From positions 1 through 64,000 of the forward strand of contig NZ_JAHGVE010000002.1 of NCBI RefSeq assembly GCF_018835585.1: a stretch of 64,000 bases of DNA, given 5' to 3'. The notes below the pieces were generated by a model. The model saw nothing but the letters and a program-made list of their open reading frames with translations. It searched no databases and had not been told where the DNA came from. The position numbers and the translations under genes were made by a program. The stretch is from Pelorhabdus rhamnosifermentans. GTDB taxonomy: Bacteria > Bacillota > Negativicutes > UMGS1260. Below, piece after piece: positions 9,172-19,531 of the stretch (position 1 is its first letter; each line of letters opens with the position of its first letter).

Positions 9172-10131
9172 ATGATTGTTCAGCGTCTGGGTGTGCCTAT
9201 TTATCTACAAGTAAAAAATTATATTTTGGACAAATTAAAATCGGGAGATTTCCGGCCTGGTGATAAGTTGCCTACGGAACGAGATTTTGCTAAAACACTG
9301 AATATTAGTCGTAACACAGTAAGCGCGGCTTACAAAGAACTTTTACTTGAAGGGGTTTTGGAGGCACGTCAGGGCCGCGGTACTTTTGTGAAAGAACAGA
9401 CAGATGAGTATCTTGAAGAACAACTTCCAGGCAGTCGTTTGGAAAGAATGATTCGTGTCATGGATAACGCTTTGGAAAAAGCTGTAGAACTGGGGTTTAC
9501 TGTAGATCAATTTGTTGCTATTGCCAATGTCAGGGCGCATGAAAAAGAGGCGGCTATTGGAACACTTCGTGTTGCTGTTGTAGATGCTACACAAGAATAT
9601 CTCACACGCTTTCTTCAGCAGATTAGTCAAATCACAACCGCTGTGCTTGAAGGGGTACTTATTTCAGATTTGGCAGATGGTACAACGCGGCATGAACTGC
9701 TCGATTCTTGCGATTATGTTGTAACGACTGTGGCGCATCAAGCAGAAGTTCATCGGATCATGGGGACGACAGATAAGCTGATTACGCTTGCTGTGACCCC
9801 GAAATTTGAGGCGACATTGAAGTTGGCTCGTATCCCGGCTAAATCAAGTGTAGGTATTGTGGCTAACAGTTCGGGATTTGCGAAGTCTGTACAAGAACTG
9901 TTGCGTACCGTCACTATTGGCGGTATTGATGTTTCTGTGGCACTTAATTTTACCGATCAGGCGCTGAAAGAATTTTGCCCAAAACAAGATGTGCTGATTA
10001 TTGCCGAAGAAGAACAAATGCGACTGGCTGCGTTTACTACTGCTGGACAGCAAATCATTCCGTTTTATTACGAAATTGATCAAGGTTCTTTACATCAGTT
10101 AAAGGCGCGCTTAGTAAGTCAACCAAGGTAA
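9172..10131 (+). CDS. GntR-family transcriptional regulator of the glutamate mutase operon
   Basis: 319 residues. The N-terminal 75 residues are a classic GntR winged helix (PIYLQVKNYILDKLKSGDF, PGDKLPTERDFAKTLNISRN, and RQGRGTFV in the wing). The remaining 240 residues match neither the FCD nor the UTRA domain by eye. They contain a GTLRVAVVDATQEYL stretch and alternating alpha/beta segments suggestive of an effector-binding fold. ATG follows GGGAGTGGTG. It is 48 bases upstream of glmS on the same strand and preceded by a perfect 14-bp inverted repeat, so it probably controls itself and the methylaspartate pathway. The inducer is unknown; glutamate or a pathway acid is a guess. Confidence 0.85.
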   Translation: MIVQRLGVPIYLQVKNYILDKLKSGDFRPGDKLPTERDFAKTLNISRNTVSAAYKELLLEGVLEARQGRGTFVKEQTDEYLEEQLPGSRLERMIRVMDNALEKAVELGFTVDQFVAIANVRAHEKEAAIGTLRVAVVDATQEYLTRFLQQISQITTAVLEGVLISDLADGTTRHELLDSCDYVVTTVAHQAEVHRIMGTTDKLITLAVTPKFEATLKLARIPAKSSVGIVANSSGFAKSVQELLRTVTIGGIDVSVALNFTDQALKEFCPKQDVLIIAEEEQMRLAAFTTAGQQIIPFYYEIDQGSLHQLKARLVSQPR

Positions 10132-10179
10132 TTCATTTATTTATATAATGACTAATTAAGAAAAAAGTGAGGTAGTAGT

Positions 10180-10593
10180 ATGCAAAAGGAAAAAATCAAA
10201 GTTGTATTAGGCGTTATTGGCGCCGATTGCCATGCTGTTGGTAATAAGATTATTGATTATGCTTTGACTGAAGCGGGATATGAAGTAGTCAATCTTGGCG
10301 TACTTGTTAGCCAGGAGGAGTTTGTCAATGCAGCAATTGAAACAAATGCTCAAGCCATTTTAGTTGCTTCTCTGTATGGCCACGGCGAAATTGATTGTCG
10401 GGGACTTCGTGAACGTTGTGAAGAAAGTGGAATCGGGAATATTTTACTTTATGTTGGCGGCAATCTTGTTGTGGGGAAGACTGATTTTTCCGGTGTGGAG
10501 AAAAAGTTTTTGGCTATGGGATATAATCGAATTTATCAGCCGAGCACACTGCCTGAAGCCATTATTGCTGATTTGAAAACGGATTTTGCATAA
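10180..10593 (+). CDS. glmS: glutamate mutase sigma (S) subunit
   Basis: 137-residue cobalamin-binding subunit of adenosylcobalamin-dependent glutamate mutase, which rearranges (S)-glutamate to (2S,3S)-3-methylaspartate. The B12 base-off motif DCHAVG (D-x-H-x-x-G) is at residues 16-21, and VASLYGHGE and the later GGN stretch complete the Rossmann-like B12 site. Length equals that of the clostridial homologue. It is first of three glutamate mutase genes, 14 bases before glmL. RBS GAGGTAG precedes ATG. Confidence 0.95.
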   Translation: MQKEKIKVVLGVIGADCHAVGNKIIDYALTEAGYEVVNLGVLVSQEEFVNAAIETNAQAILVASLYGHGEIDCRGLRERCEESGIGNILLYVGGNLVVGKTDFSGVEKKFLAMGYNRIYQPSTLPEAIIADLKTDFA

Positions 10594-10607
10594 AGGAGAC
10601 GAGTAAG

Positions 10608-12017
10608 TTGAACGTGTTGCTCATCGATTTTGGCAGTACTTACACAAAAATTACAGCTGTTGATCTTGCGCGAGAAGCGGTTATTGGCACAGCCAAGGGT
10701 TTTACAACGGTGGAAACAGATATTACAGAAGGGTTACAACGCGCGCTTGATGATCTTTATACAAGGACGGGAAAACTGGAGTTCTCAAAAGTACTCGGTT
10801 GTTCAAGTGCGGCTGGCGGTCTCAAAATGGTTGCCATTGGCTTAGTTCCTGAGCTGACTGCTGAAGCGGCGAAACGGGCCGCACTGGGGGCCGGGGCAAA
10901 AGTATTAGGCGTTTTCTGTCATGAATTGAGCGATTATGAGCTAAGTGAAATTAATGCGTTGGAACCTGACATTATCTTGTTAGCGGGTGGTACAGATGGC
11001 GGTAATCGGCAGGTGATTCTCCGTAATGCTAGTATGTTGACGAAACTGCAGAAAAATGTACCTGTTGTTGTTGCTGGCAATAAATCAGTGGCACCGGAAG
11101 TCGTCCAACTTTTAAAGCAAACTTTATCTGATATTGTTCACACGGAAAATGTGATGCCGAAGCTAGATAAGTTGAATATCGATCCGGCTCGCCAGGTCAT
11201 CCGACGGATCTTTTTTGATCGGATCGTCAAGGCCAAAGGACTGGATAAAGCCAATCGGATGGTGAATAAACTTGTTATGCCGACTCCGGCTGCCGTACTA
11301 AAGGCAGCGGAAATTTTAGGGATGGGTACAGAAAATGAACCCGGTTTGGGCGATATCATGGTTCTCGATATCGGCGGGGCTACAACAGATGTCTATTCTA
11401 TCGCTAAAGGTGAGCCTACAAAAAGTACAGTACAGCTTAAAGGGTTGGAAGAACCCTTTGCCAAACGTACAGTAGAAGGCGATCTTGGTATGCGTTACAG
11501 TGCTACGGCTTTGTTAAAAGCGGCTGGGGCCAAGAAAATAGCTGGTTATGCAGGGCAGTCAGAAGAGGACATTATCCGTTATGTAGAAAAAATTGATAGC
11601 GATAAGGATTATTTACCGCAAACAGTTCAGGAGCAACAAATTGAAACAGCCATGGGAAAAGCTTGTACAGCTTTGGCTGCTGGCAGACATGTGGGGCAAA
11701 TCGAAACGTTTTACTCACCTTGTGGATCGGCTTATGTACAGACTGGCAAGGATTTAATGAATGTCACTACTGTAATTGGCACAGGCGGCGTTATTGTCAA
11801 TCATACTCAGCCGGAACAAGTAATGGAAGGTATTTTATTTGACAAAAAGGCACCTTATATCTTAAAGCCGCAAGCTCCTGATTACTATGTAGATGGCCAA
11901 TACATTTTGTCGGCCATGGGGCTGCTTGCTGAAGAATATCCCGATATGGCTGTTCGCATGATGAAAAAATATCTGACTAAAACACTTGGAGGGAAGCATA
12001 GTGGAATTAAAAAATAA
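10608..12017 (+). CDS. glmL: glutamate mutase accessory ATPase MutL/GlmL
   Basis: 469-residue ASKHA-fold protein coded between the two glutamate mutase subunits, as in Clostridium. Phosphate-binding motifs [12 protein letters not shown] at residues 4-15 and [17 protein letters not shown] near 255 are visible. The family is thought to act as a chaperone or reactivase for the B12 enzyme; its exact role is less settled than that of the subunits. It starts with TTG, nine bases after AAAGGAG, and its end overlaps the glmE start by 17 bases. Confidence 0.92.
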   Translation: MNVLLIDFGSTYTKITAVDLAREAVIGTAKGFTTVETDITEGLQRALDDLYTRTGKLEFSKVLGCSSAAGGLKMVAIGLVPELTAEAAKRAALGAGAKVLGVFCHELSDYELSEINALEPDIILLAGGTDGGNRQVILRNASMLTKLQKNVPVVVAGNKSVAPEVVQLLKQTLSDIVHTENVMPKLDKLNIDPARQVIRRIFFDRIVKAKGLDKANRMVNKLVMPTPAAVLKAAEILGMGTENEPGLGDIMVLDIGGATTDVYSIAKGEPTKSTVQLKGLEEPFAKRTVEGDLGMRYSATALLKAAGAKKIAGYAGQSEEDIIRYVEKIDSDKDYLPQTVQEQQIETAMGKACTALAAGRHVGQIETFYSPCGSAYVQTGKDLMNVTTVIGTGGVIVNHTQPEQVMEGILFDKKAPYILKPQAPDYYVDGQYILSAMGLLAEEYPDMAVRMMKKYLTKTLGGKHSGIKK

Positions 12018-13452
12018 AAAGTGGTCGCGTGATGAATTCTTTACCATGCGTGAGGAAGTTCTGAAGCAATGGGTTACAGGGAGTGAAGTGGATTTTGAAG
12101 AGGCTGTCAAATATCATCACGCTATTCCTATAAAACGTCAATTTGCAAAGCAAATGGTCAAAGCTAAAAAGAATGGGGTCACTCTGACCCAACCACGGGC
12201 TGGTGTTGCTTTGCTTGATGAACATATTCAACTGCTCAATTTCCTGAAAGATGAAGGTCTGGCAGATTTACTTCCTACGACAATTGACAGTTATACGCGT
12301 CAAAATCAATATAAGGAAGCCCAAAATGGTATTGAGGAAAGTAAGCGGGCAGGACGTTCCCTGTTGAATGGATTTCCTGCTGTCAACCATGGCGTTGTAG
12401 GGGTACGCAAACTTGTGGAAAGTGTGGATGCACCTCTTCAAGTACGTCATGGTACGCCTGATGCCAGACTACTTACTGAAATTTGTCTGGCTGGTGGATT
12501 TACGTCCTATGAAGGCGGCGGAATTTCTTATAATATTCCTTATGCTAAAAGTGTATCTTTAGAGCAGACCATTTTGGATTGGCAGTATGCCGACCGTCTT
12601 GTTGGACTGTATGCGGAACAAGGCGTTGAAATTAATCGTGAGCCTTTTGGACCGCTAACAGGAACACTTGTTCCGCCAAGTGTCTCCCATGCTGTTGCCA
12701 TTATTGAAGGCATACTAGCTGCTGAACAAGGCGTTAAGAACTTGACACTGGGTTATGGACAATGCGGGAATTTGATCCAGGACGTTGCTGCAATTAAAGC
12801 TTTGGAACAGCTTGCTGACGAATATTTCAATAAACATGGTTATAATGATTGTGTTTTAACGACTGTCTTTCATCAATGGATGGGCGGATTCCCACAAGAT
12901 GAAGCCAAAGCCTTTGGCGTTATTTCCTGGGGTGCTGCTGCTGCTGTACTTTCTGGGGCGACGAAAGTTATTGTCAAGACGCCGCATGAAGCACTGGGTA
13001 TTCCGACGAAGGAAGCCAATGCCCAAGGACTGAGAACAACAAAACAGGTTGTGAATATGCTGCGTGATCAAGTATTTCCGATTACAGCAGAAGTTGCTGC
13101 TGAAATTGATATTATCAAGGCTGAAACACGTTGTATTTTAGACAAGGTATTTGAATTAGGTCAGGGTGATTATGCGATTGGTGCTGTTCGTGCTTTTGCA
13201 GCAGGCGTGATTGATGTACCTTTTGCTCCTAGCAGGTATAATCTTAACAAAATTTTGCCTGCGCGAGATAACAAAGGAGCCGTGCGACTATTCGATGTGG
13301 GAAATCTCCCCTTTACGCCTGAATTAATTGCTTTCCATCGCGACAAAATGGAGGAACGCGGTAAGTTCGAAGATCGTACACCGAGCTTCCAAATGGTTAT
13401 TGATGATATTTACGCGATTTCCAGTGGCCGCCTTGTTGGTAGACCACGCTGA
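12001..13452 (+). CDS. glmE: glutamate mutase epsilon (E) subunit
   Basis: 483-residue catalytic TIM-barrel subunit of glutamate mutase; it pairs with GlmS and holds substrate and adenosylcobalamin. Segments such as [34 protein letters not shown] and [14 protein letters not shown] match the family. A TTG fifteen bases earlier would put the ribosome site inside the gene, whereas GTG 12001 follows GGAGGG by seven bases and gives exactly the size of the Clostridium protein. The gene overlaps glmL, so the two are likely coupled. Full length. Confidence 0.95.
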   Translation: MELKNKKWSRDEFFTMREEVLKQWVTGSEVDFEEAVKYHHAIPIKRQFAKQMVKAKKNGVTLTQPRAGVALLDEHIQLLNFLKDEGLADLLPTTIDSYTRQNQYKEAQNGIEESKRAGRSLLNGFPAVNHGVVGVRKLVESVDAPLQVRHGTPDARLLTEICLAGGFTSYEGGGISYNIPYAKSVSLEQTILDWQYADRLVGLYAEQGVEINREPFGPLTGTLVPPSVSHAVAIIEGILAAEQGVKNLTLGYGQCGNLIQDVAAIKALEQLADEYFNKHGYNDCVLTTVFHQWMGGFPQDEAKAFGVISWGAAAAVLSGATKVIVKTPHEALGIPTKEANAQGLRTTKQVVNMLRDQVFPITAEVAAEIDIIKAETRCILDKVFELGQGDYAIGAVRAFAAGVIDVPFAPSRYNLNKILPARDNKGAVRLFDVGNLPFTPELIAFHRDKMEERGKFEDRTPSFQMVIDDIYAISSGRLVGRPR

Positions 13453-13493
13453 TTATAATTTACGTGAATGAGAAATAGGACGATAGTGGGTGA

Positions 13494-13519
13494 GTTTCCT
13501 GCGATGATAAGCAGGAAAC
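13494..13519 (+). other. intercistronic hairpin between glmE and mal
   Basis: GTTTCCTGC and GCAGGAAAC form a perfect 9-bp stem with an 8-base loop and no T-run. It could stabilise or punctuate the operon mRNA rather than end transcription. Confidence 0.5.
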
Positions 13520-13547
13520 ATCCCTTGAAATTAAGGAGATGTAACAG

Positions 13548-14798
13548 ATGAAAATTATCGATGTTGTTTGTTCAAAAAGTTTAACAGGTTTTTATTTTGA
13601 TGATCAGCGTGCAATTAAAAATAATGCCGGTCATGATGGATTCACTTATGTTGGCGATCCCATTACACCAGGATTTAAAGCTATTCGTCAGGCTGGCGAA
13701 GCGGTGTCTGTGACGATTTTGCTTGAAGATGGTCAAATTGCCTATGGCGATTGTGCTGCTGTGCAGTATAGCGGTGCAGGCGGGCGTGATGCAGTATTTT
13801 TAGCGGATGATTTTATTCCCGTTATTGAGCAGCAAATGAAGCCGCTTCTTGTTGGCCGTGAACTGAATTCATTTAAAGAACTTGCCGAAGAAATGGATCA
13901 TTTAGTTGACAAAAATACAGGAAAACGTATTCATACGGCGCTGCGCTATGGTATTACGCAGGCTCTACTTGATGCTGTTGCCAAAGCCAAACATCAAATG
14001 ATGTGTGAAGTGATTGCTCATGAATACGGCACGAATGTGAGCGATAAGGAAATTCCGATTTTTACTCAGTCTGGTGATGACCGCTATGATAACGCCGATA
14101 AAATGATTATTAAGCAGGCTCAGGTTTTGCCTCATGCTTTAATTAATAATGTAAAAGCAAAATTGGGCGAACATGGTGAATTATTGCTAGAATATGTAAC
14201 ATGGCTGAAAAATCGTGTATTGAAATTGCGTACAAGTGAAAACTATCAACCTGTTCTCCATATTGATGTTTATGGTACCATTGGTTTGGCCTTTAAAGGA
14301 AATATTGACCGGATGGTAGAATATTTCAAAAAGTTAGAACAAGCCGCAGCTCCTCTTAAGCTTCGTATTGAAGGACCGATGGATGTAGAAGAAAGAGAAG
14401 CGCAAATGAAGGCCCTTACGGAACTTACTGCCAAACTTCATGAACAAAAAATACAGGTTGAAGTTGTTGCTGATGAATGGTGCAACACGTATGATGACAT
14501 TAAAGATTTTGCTGATAGAAAAGCAGGGGATATGCTGCAAATTAAGACGCCTGATCTTGGCGGTATTAATAATATTATTGAAGCAGTTCTTTATTGCAAG
14601 AAAAAAGGTGTGGGAGCTTATCAAGGCGGTACTTGTAATGAAACAGATCGTAGTGCTCAAGTCTGCGTCCATGTCGCAATGGCGACACAGCCCACGCAGA
14701 TGTTAGCCAAACCGGGCATGGGTGTTGATGAAGGGTTGATGATTGTTTATAATGAAATGCAACGGATTTTGGCTGTGCGTAAAGCTCGCCAAAAGTAA
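13548..14798 (+). CDS. mal: methylaspartate ammonia-lyase
   Basis: 416-residue enolase-superfamily enzyme that removes ammonia from 3-methylaspartate to give mesaconate, step two of the methylaspartate pathway. The N-terminal capping domain is followed by a (beta/alpha) barrel. HIDVYGTIG near residue 240, the RIEGPMDVEE stretch and VEVVADEWCNTYDD near 307 carry the Mg-binding acidic residues, and MLQIKTPDLGGINN carries the catalytic lysine region. The length matches the Clostridium tetanomorphum enzyme closely. ATG follows AAGGAGATG. Confidence 0.95.
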   Translation: MKIIDVVCSKSLTGFYFDDQRAIKNNAGHDGFTYVGDPITPGFKAIRQAGEAVSVTILLEDGQIAYGDCAAVQYSGAGGRDAVFLADDFIPVIEQQMKPLLVGRELNSFKELAEEMDHLVDKNTGKRIHTALRYGITQALLDAVAKAKHQMMCEVIAHEYGTNVSDKEIPIFTQSGDDRYDNADKMIIKQAQVLPHALINNVKAKLGEHGELLLEYVTWLKNRVLKLRTSENYQPVLHIDVYGTIGLAFKGNIDRMVEYFKKLEQAAAPLKLRIEGPMDVEEREAQMKALTELTAKLHEQKIQVEVVADEWCNTYDDIKDFADRKAGDMLQIKTPDLGGINNIIEAVLYCKKKGVGAYQGGTCNETDRSAQVCVHVAMATQPTQMLAKPGMGVDEGLMIVYNEMQRILAVRKARQK

Positions 14799-14816
14799 AA
14801 TCAGGAGGGAATATCC

Positions 14817-15752
14817 ATGAGAAGTTTGATGCTTGGCGACCATTTAATGTATGCCAGTTATTTTGCACCACGCGGCCGTAATCGGCTGTTTGCCCTAGGA
14901 CAACAGCTGAGTGAAAGATATCTTTCGCCGACAGACGGCTTGATTGGTATCATTGGTGGGCCAGGTGCTGGAAAATCATCCCTTGTGAAGGGGATGTTTC
15001 CCGGGCTAGAACTGACAAATGATGATGACGGTGTGAATATTCGGCCGTTACCATTATTAAAAAATATTGATAAGGGATTTTTCAATAGTCATACCTATCA
15101 TGTCGATATTCGCTTTGAAATGGCATTTACCCAGCTTCATGTATTAGCTGAAGCAGTTTCAAGGGCTTTGGAACATGACAAACGGGTTATTGTTGAACAT
15201 TTTGATTTGCTTTATCCAGCGTTGAAAACGAATGCAGATGTGCTGTTTGGTGTGGGCGGCGAGGTTATTGCCGTCCGCCCGACTGTTTTTGGTCCTTTTC
15301 CTCAAGAATTGCTTGATGTTGTTACTTATACCCTACGGTATCGGAAGATGGCTCACACAGCAGAGGATTTAACAGCCCTCGTTTTGCAACAGGAATATAA
15401 TACAATTTTAGATTTTAGTCACCGCGATGTGCATCATGGTTTTGTTCTTGATTATCCATTAGATATTGATGCTGATTTGAAACTTGTCGAAAAAAGAGTT
15501 CAGCAGATGATTGATGATGGAGTAAAAGTTTGTTACAAAGATGAGGGACATATTAAAATTGGATCCACTGTATGGGCCTGCTCAGGGCCGCGTACACATG
15601 TGAAAAACAGCGACGAAATTGAAAATTTCCGTTTAGTTGATCATCTTACTTATGATCCCAAGACAAAAAGTTTTTTAATTATCGGCTTAGTTGGGCCGCA
15701 AGACACGGATCTTGATGGCTTTGCAGCCTTAAATTATTCTGTTCGATCTTAA
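14817..15752 (+). CDS. P-loop protein with a possible alanyl-tRNA-synthetase-type editing motif, role unknown
   Basis: 311 residues. The N-terminal part has a clear Walker A, IGGPGAGKSSLVKGMF near residue 45. After about residue 130 no Walker B kinase pattern is obvious. Instead there are histidine-rich stretches (DFSHRDVHHGFV near 200) and a CSGPRTHV motif near 258 that resembles the CGGTH zinc/editing motif of the AlaRS second additional domain. I recall similar proteins being labelled that way in clostridial glutamate operons; this is memory, not a search. It lies 18 bases after mal and 31 before citD, so it is probably cotranscribed. It might help maturation of the lyase or proofread a tRNA mischarged with a pathway amino acid; neither is shown. 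Confidence 0.55.
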   Translation: MRSLMLGDHLMYASYFAPRGRNRLFALGQQLSERYLSPTDGLIGIIGGPGAGKSSLVKGMFPGLELTNDDDGVNIRPLPLLKNIDKGFFNSHTYHVDIRFEMAFTQLHVLAEAVSRALEHDKRVIVEHFDLLYPALKTNADVLFGVGGEVIAVRPTVFGPFPQELLDVVTYTLRYRKMAHTAEDLTALVLQQEYNTILDFSHRDVHHGFVLDYPLDIDADLKLVEKRVQQMIDDGVKVCYKDEGHIKIGSTVWACSGPRTHVKNSDEIENFRLVDHLTYDPKTKSFLIIGLVGPQDTDLDGFAALNYSVRS

Positions 15753-15783
15753 GTTTCGTATATTTTAAGCGAGGTGAAGGAAG

Positions 15784-16074
15784 ATGAGCAATCTTCAAAT
15801 TGCCCAAGCAGGAACATTAGAATCCAATGATATTCAAATTACTTTATCGCCAGCACCTGCGGGCTCTGGAATTGAGATAGAACTGACAAGTAGTGTGCTT
15901 GTTCAATATGGTGAGCAAATTCGCGCGACCATCCATCAAACGATTTTGCAGCACAAAGTAACAGATATAGTAGTAAAAGCGCATGATCGCGGTGCTCTTG
16001 ACTGTACAGTTCGTGCCAGAACTCTAGCTGCTCTGGGGCGTGCCGGAGTATGTTTGCAGGAGGCGGGAATATGA
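15784..16074 (+). CDS. citD: citrate (or citramalate) lyase acyl carrier protein, gamma subunit
   Basis: 96-residue carrier that holds the phosphoribosyl-dephospho-CoA prosthetic group of the lyase. The TLESNDIQITLSPA segment near residue 11 contains the serine expected to be modified. GALDCTVRARTLAALGRA near the C-terminus is typical of CitD. The stop overlaps the citE start (ATGA at 16071). The position within the glutamate operon suggests the complex acts on citramalate here. Confidence 0.93.
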   Translation: MSNLQIAQAGTLESNDIQITLSPAPAGSGIEIELTSSVLVQYGEQIRATIHQTILQHKVTDIVVKAHDRGALDCTVRARTLAALGRAGVCLQEAGI

Positions 16075-16946
16075 TTGTTTTACGCAGAAGTTTGCTGTTT
16101 TTACCAGGCAATAATCCGGGCATGTTACAAAACGGCGGTGTCTTTGGCGCCGATGGTGTTATCCTTGATTTAGAAGATGCCGTTGCACCGACTCAAAAAG
16201 ATGCAGCGCGTCTACTTGTCACACAAGCACTTCAAACAGTGGATTATGAAAACGTAGAAAAGATTGTTCGCGTCAATCCTTTGGATACGTTTGGTACCGT
16301 AGATATTCCGGTTATTGTAGCCTGTCAGCCTGATGCACTTTTGATTCCAAAGGTGGAAAGCGCGGATGATGTGCTAGCTGTTGTAAAACTCATTGAAAAG
16401 TCAGAAAAGATACCAGACAGTGTAAAAATCATTGCTCTCTTGGAAACACCGAAAGGCATAGCAGAGGCTTATTCCATAGCTAAGGCGCATCCAAGGTTGG
16501 TGGCACTTGCCTTAGGTGCTGAAGATTATACAGCCGGACTGGGATCGAAGCGGACAAAAGAAGGCGGAGAAATCTATTCCGCTCGTATGCAAGTGATTAA
16601 TTCGGCAGCGGCAGCAGGCATTCAATCTATTGATACACCTTTTACGGATGCCAATGATCCAGTAGGCCTCATGGCGGATACGGAACTTGCCAAAAGTCTG
16701 GGATTCAAGGGTAAATTGAGTATCAATCCCCGCCAAATTGATGTGATTCATTCGGTCTTTAATCCGACGGCAACGGATATTGAGTGGGCTACAAGAGTAG
16801 TGGCTGCCATTGAAAAGGCGAAAGCCGAAGGTTCTGGTGTGGTTTCCATGAACGGAAAGATGATTGATGCACCGATCGTTAGTCGGGCAGAAACGATTTT
16901 GTTACTAGCAGAGCGACTGGGACTTGTTAGGAGGGAAGTACGGTGA
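16071..16946 (+). CDS. citE: citrate/citramalate lyase beta subunit
   Basis: 291-residue HpcH/HpaI-type TIM-barrel lyase that cleaves the citryl- (or citramalyl-) ACP thioester. Visible are RSLLFLPGNNPGM at the start, DGVILDLEDAVAPTQKD (acidic metal ligand), and KIIALLETPKGI with the conserved glutamate. ATG 16071 is used because AGGAGGCGGG lies just before it; an in-frame ATG 21 bases upstream has no site. Overlap with citD (ATGA) and citF (GTGA) shows tight coupling. An operon with glutamate mutase and methylaspartate ammonia-lyase argues for (S)-citramalate as the true substrate, giving acetate and pyruvate. Confidence 0.92.
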   Translation: MIVLRRSLLFLPGNNPGMLQNGGVFGADGVILDLEDAVAPTQKDAARLLVTQALQTVDYENVEKIVRVNPLDTFGTVDIPVIVACQPDALLIPKVESADDVLAVVKLIEKSEKIPDSVKIIALLETPKGIAEAYSIAKAHPRLVALALGAEDYTAGLGSKRTKEGGEIYSARMQVINSAAAAGIQSIDTPFTDANDPVGLMADTELAKSLGFKGKLSINPRQIDVIHSVFNPTATDIEWATRVVAAIEKAKAEGSGVVSMNGKMIDAPIVSRAETILLLAERLGLVRREVR

Positions 16947-18484
16947 GAAATAGTATTGGCAGAGAAGTTCCGGAAAGTGCCCGAGGTTATGGCAAGATTG
17001 ACTCCTTCAAAGGTGCCTTTGCTACTCCTCCTGATATGAAGCGTTATGCGCCAAAGGTAAAAACGATTTTGCCTTCCGACAATAAATTGTTTGATTGTTT
17101 AGAAGCCGTATTTAAAGCTATTCCTGTTACAGATGGCATGACACTCGGCTTTCATCATCATTTGCGCAATGGCGATGGTGTTGTGAATCAAGTGCTTGCT
17201 GTTGCTGCTAAACTTGGATTGAAAAATTTAACAGTGGCTTTAAGCTCTGTTTTTCCTGTGCATGAACCGTTGATTGATTATGTGAAACAAGGTGTTGTGA
17301 GTCATTTAGATACGAATTATCTGTCTGGCCCTGTAGCACGTGCCGTTTCAGAAGGTTTATTTCCCAATCCTGTTGTTATGCGTACTCATGGCGGGCGGGC
17401 ACGGGCCATTGAGTGTGGGCAGCTGCATATTGATGTAGCTTTTGTCGCTGCCCCGGCAGCCGATGAATATGGCAATGTCAATGGTGTTTGCGGTCCGGCT
17501 GCTTGCGGTTCACTAGGCTATGCTATGCCTGACGGCGAATATGCCGATATCGTAGTGGCTGTTACGGATCATTTAGAACCCTATCCCTTGTCACCTGTGT
17601 CCATTTCTCAAACCCGTGTTGATTATGTCGTGAAGATAGAAAGTATTGGTGATCCCAAAGGCATTGTCTCAGGTACAACGAAAGTGACAAAGGACCCTGT
17701 AGCACTTAAAATTGCTGAATCAGCAGCCAAGGTTATTGAAGCGCTGGATTTTATTAAAGACGGTTTTTCTTTTCAGACGGGTGCGGGTGGCGCTTCTCTT
17801 GCTGCTGCAGCTTTTGTTAAGCAAATGATGGAAGATAAAGGTGTCAAAGGAAGCTTTGCATTAGGTGGCATTACGGGCTTTATGGTCAAGATGCTTGAAG
17901 AAGGCTTGTTCCAGAAAATTATTGACGTACAAGGATTTGATTTAGAAGCCGTTCACTCCATTGCAACGAATCCCAATCACCTCGAAATCAGCGCAGGCGG
18001 TTATGCCAGTTCTTTTAACAAAGGCTGTGCTGTCAATAAATTGGATGTTGTTATTCTAGGTGCTACGGAAATTGATACAGATTTCAATGTGAATGTTGTC
18101 ACAGGATCAGATGGAGTAATTATGGGCGGATCAGGCGGGCATAGTGACGCCGCTGCCGGAGCAAAGGTTACAATTATTGTGGCTAATCTTGTACGCGGAC
18201 GTCTGCCCATTATTGTGGACAAGGTTCTAACAGTCACGACGCCTGGTGAAACGATTGATGTTTTAGTGACAGAACGGGGCCTGGCCGTTAATCCATGTCG
18301 TTCGGATTTAAAAGAAATTTTAGTTGCCAAGGGTTTGCCTGTGAAGGAGATTGGAGAACTAAAAGCCAAAGCCGAACAAATCGCAGGCATACCGAAGAAA
18401 ATCACAACAAATGACAAAATTGTGGCTCTTGTTGAATATCGTGATGGTACGATTATCGATGTCGTCCGTAAAGTTGAGGGGTAA
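16943..18484 (+). CDS. citF: citrate/citramalate lyase alpha subunit
   Basis: 513-residue CoA-transferase-fold subunit that exchanges acetyl-ACP for citryl- or citramalyl-ACP. MTLGFHHHLRNGDGVVN near residue 66 and GGSGGHSDAAAGAKVTII near 393 are conserved in CitF. The GTG start overlaps the citE stop (GTGA) behind GGAGGGAAGTACG. Its C-terminus is nearly identical to the fragment at the left window edge, so the genome has two alpha subunits, one beside oxaloacetate decarboxylase and this one in the glutamate operon. Confidence 0.95.
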   Translation: MRNSIGREVPESARGYGKIDSFKGAFATPPDMKRYAPKVKTILPSDNKLFDCLEAVFKAIPVTDGMTLGFHHHLRNGDGVVNQVLAVAAKLGLKNLTVALSSVFPVHEPLIDYVKQGVVSHLDTNYLSGPVARAVSEGLFPNPVVMRTHGGRARAIECGQLHIDVAFVAAPAADEYGNVNGVCGPAACGSLGYAMPDGEYADIVVAVTDHLEPYPLSPVSISQTRVDYVVKIESIGDPKGIVSGTTKVTKDPVALKIAESAAKVIEALDFIKDGFSFQTGAGGASLAAAAFVKQMMEDKGVKGSFALGGITGFMVKMLEEGLFQKIIDVQGFDLEAVHSIATNPNHLEISAGGYASSFNKGCAVNKLDVVILGATEIDTDFNVNVVTGSDGVIMGGSGGHSDAAAGAKVTIIVANLVRGRLPIIVDKVLTVTTPGETIDVLVTERGLAVNPCRSDLKEILVAKGLPVKEIGELKAKAEQIAGIPKKITTNDKIVALVEYRDGTIIDVVRKVEG

Positions 18485-18487
18485 CTT

Positions 18488-19531
18488 ATGTGGGATGAGT
18501 TTGTTGAACAAACTGTTAATTTAAATCATGCAAAGGAAGTTCAAGCAATACGTACATTTTTACTTCCCTTTGATTTGTCTTTTGATGATAGTAAGGTGGA
18601 TTATACAGTTGCCTTATATCACAAGGATAATCTTGTAGCGACAGGTTCATTGAGTGGTTGTGTTTTGCGTAATATAGCCATTAATGAATCTTTGCAAGGG
18701 GAAGGGTTGACAGGAAAAATTGTCACTCATCTCTTGAATGTTGCGGCTCAGCGGGGTTACTATCATACCTTTTTATTTACGAAGCCGAAGAATGTTCAGT
18801 TTTTTACTCAGTTAGGATTTGTGCTTTTGAGTCAAGTGAAGCATGCGGCACTGCTTGAAACAGGTTTGCCATCCATTTCTCATTACCAGCAGGAACTTCG
18901 TAATCAAACGGCTTCTTTGCCATCAGGGCAAAGGGCCGTCCTGGTTATGAATTGCAATCCGTTTACAAAAGGTCATCAGGCATTGATTGAAAAGGCGGCA
19001 CGGGAAAATGATGCTGCTGTTGTCCTTGTTGTCAGTGAAGATCAATCTGCTTTTCCTTTTGCTGTTCGCTATCGTCTGGTGCAACTAGGTACAAAGCACC
19101 TTGCCAATGTAAAAGTGCTGCCAAGCGGTTCCTATACGGTATCACAGGCTACTTTTCCCGGATATTTTACTCACGGAATGGATACAATTATTGCACAGAC
19201 AGAGTTAGATGCTACGCTTTTTGCGCAGCATATTGCATCTGTTTTGGGAGCTTCTGTGCGTTATCTTGGGGAAGAACCTTATAGTCCGACGACACAGGCA
19301 TATAATGAAGCGCTTCTTCGTATTTTGCCGAAGTATGGTGTGAAAGTGAAAATTATTCCGCGTGTAGCCGTGCAAGAAGAAGTGATTAGCGCTTCGAAAG
19401 TTCGCGATTTACTGAGTTCACAATCAATTGAATCTGTTGAACCCTTTGTGCCTGTAGCGACGTATGAATTTTTGCAATCCACCGAGGCACAGCCAATCAT
19501 CGAGAATATTAAAAAAAATCAAGCAAAATAA
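18488..19531 (+). CDS. citC: [citrate (pro-3S)-lyase] ligase
   Basis: 347-residue enzyme that acetylates the thiol of the lyase prosthetic group with acetate and ATP, switching the complex on. A GNAT-like N-terminal part (NIAINESLQGEGLTGKIVTHLL) precedes a nucleotidyltransferase domain with NCNPFTKGHQALIEKAA (the HxGH-type site) near residue 160 and ISASKVRDLL near 305. It follows citF by three bases. No citX or citG genes for making and attaching the prosthetic group are seen in this operon; they may lie elsewhere. Confidence 0.92.
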   Translation: MWDEFVEQTVNLNHAKEVQAIRTFLLPFDLSFDDSKVDYTVALYHKDNLVATGSLSGCVLRNIAINESLQGEGLTGKIVTHLLNVAAQRGYYHTFLFTKPKNVQFFTQLGFVLLSQVKHAALLETGLPSISHYQQELRNQTASLPSGQRAVLVMNCNPFTKGHQALIEKAARENDAAVVLVVSEDQSAFPFAVRYRLVQLGTKHLANVKVLPSGSYTVSQATFPGYFTHGMDTIIAQTELDATLFAQHIASVLGASVRYLGEEPYSPTTQAYNEALLRILPKYGVKVKIIPRVAVQEEVISASKVRDLLSSQSIESVEPFVPVATYEFLQSTEAQPIIENIKKNQAK

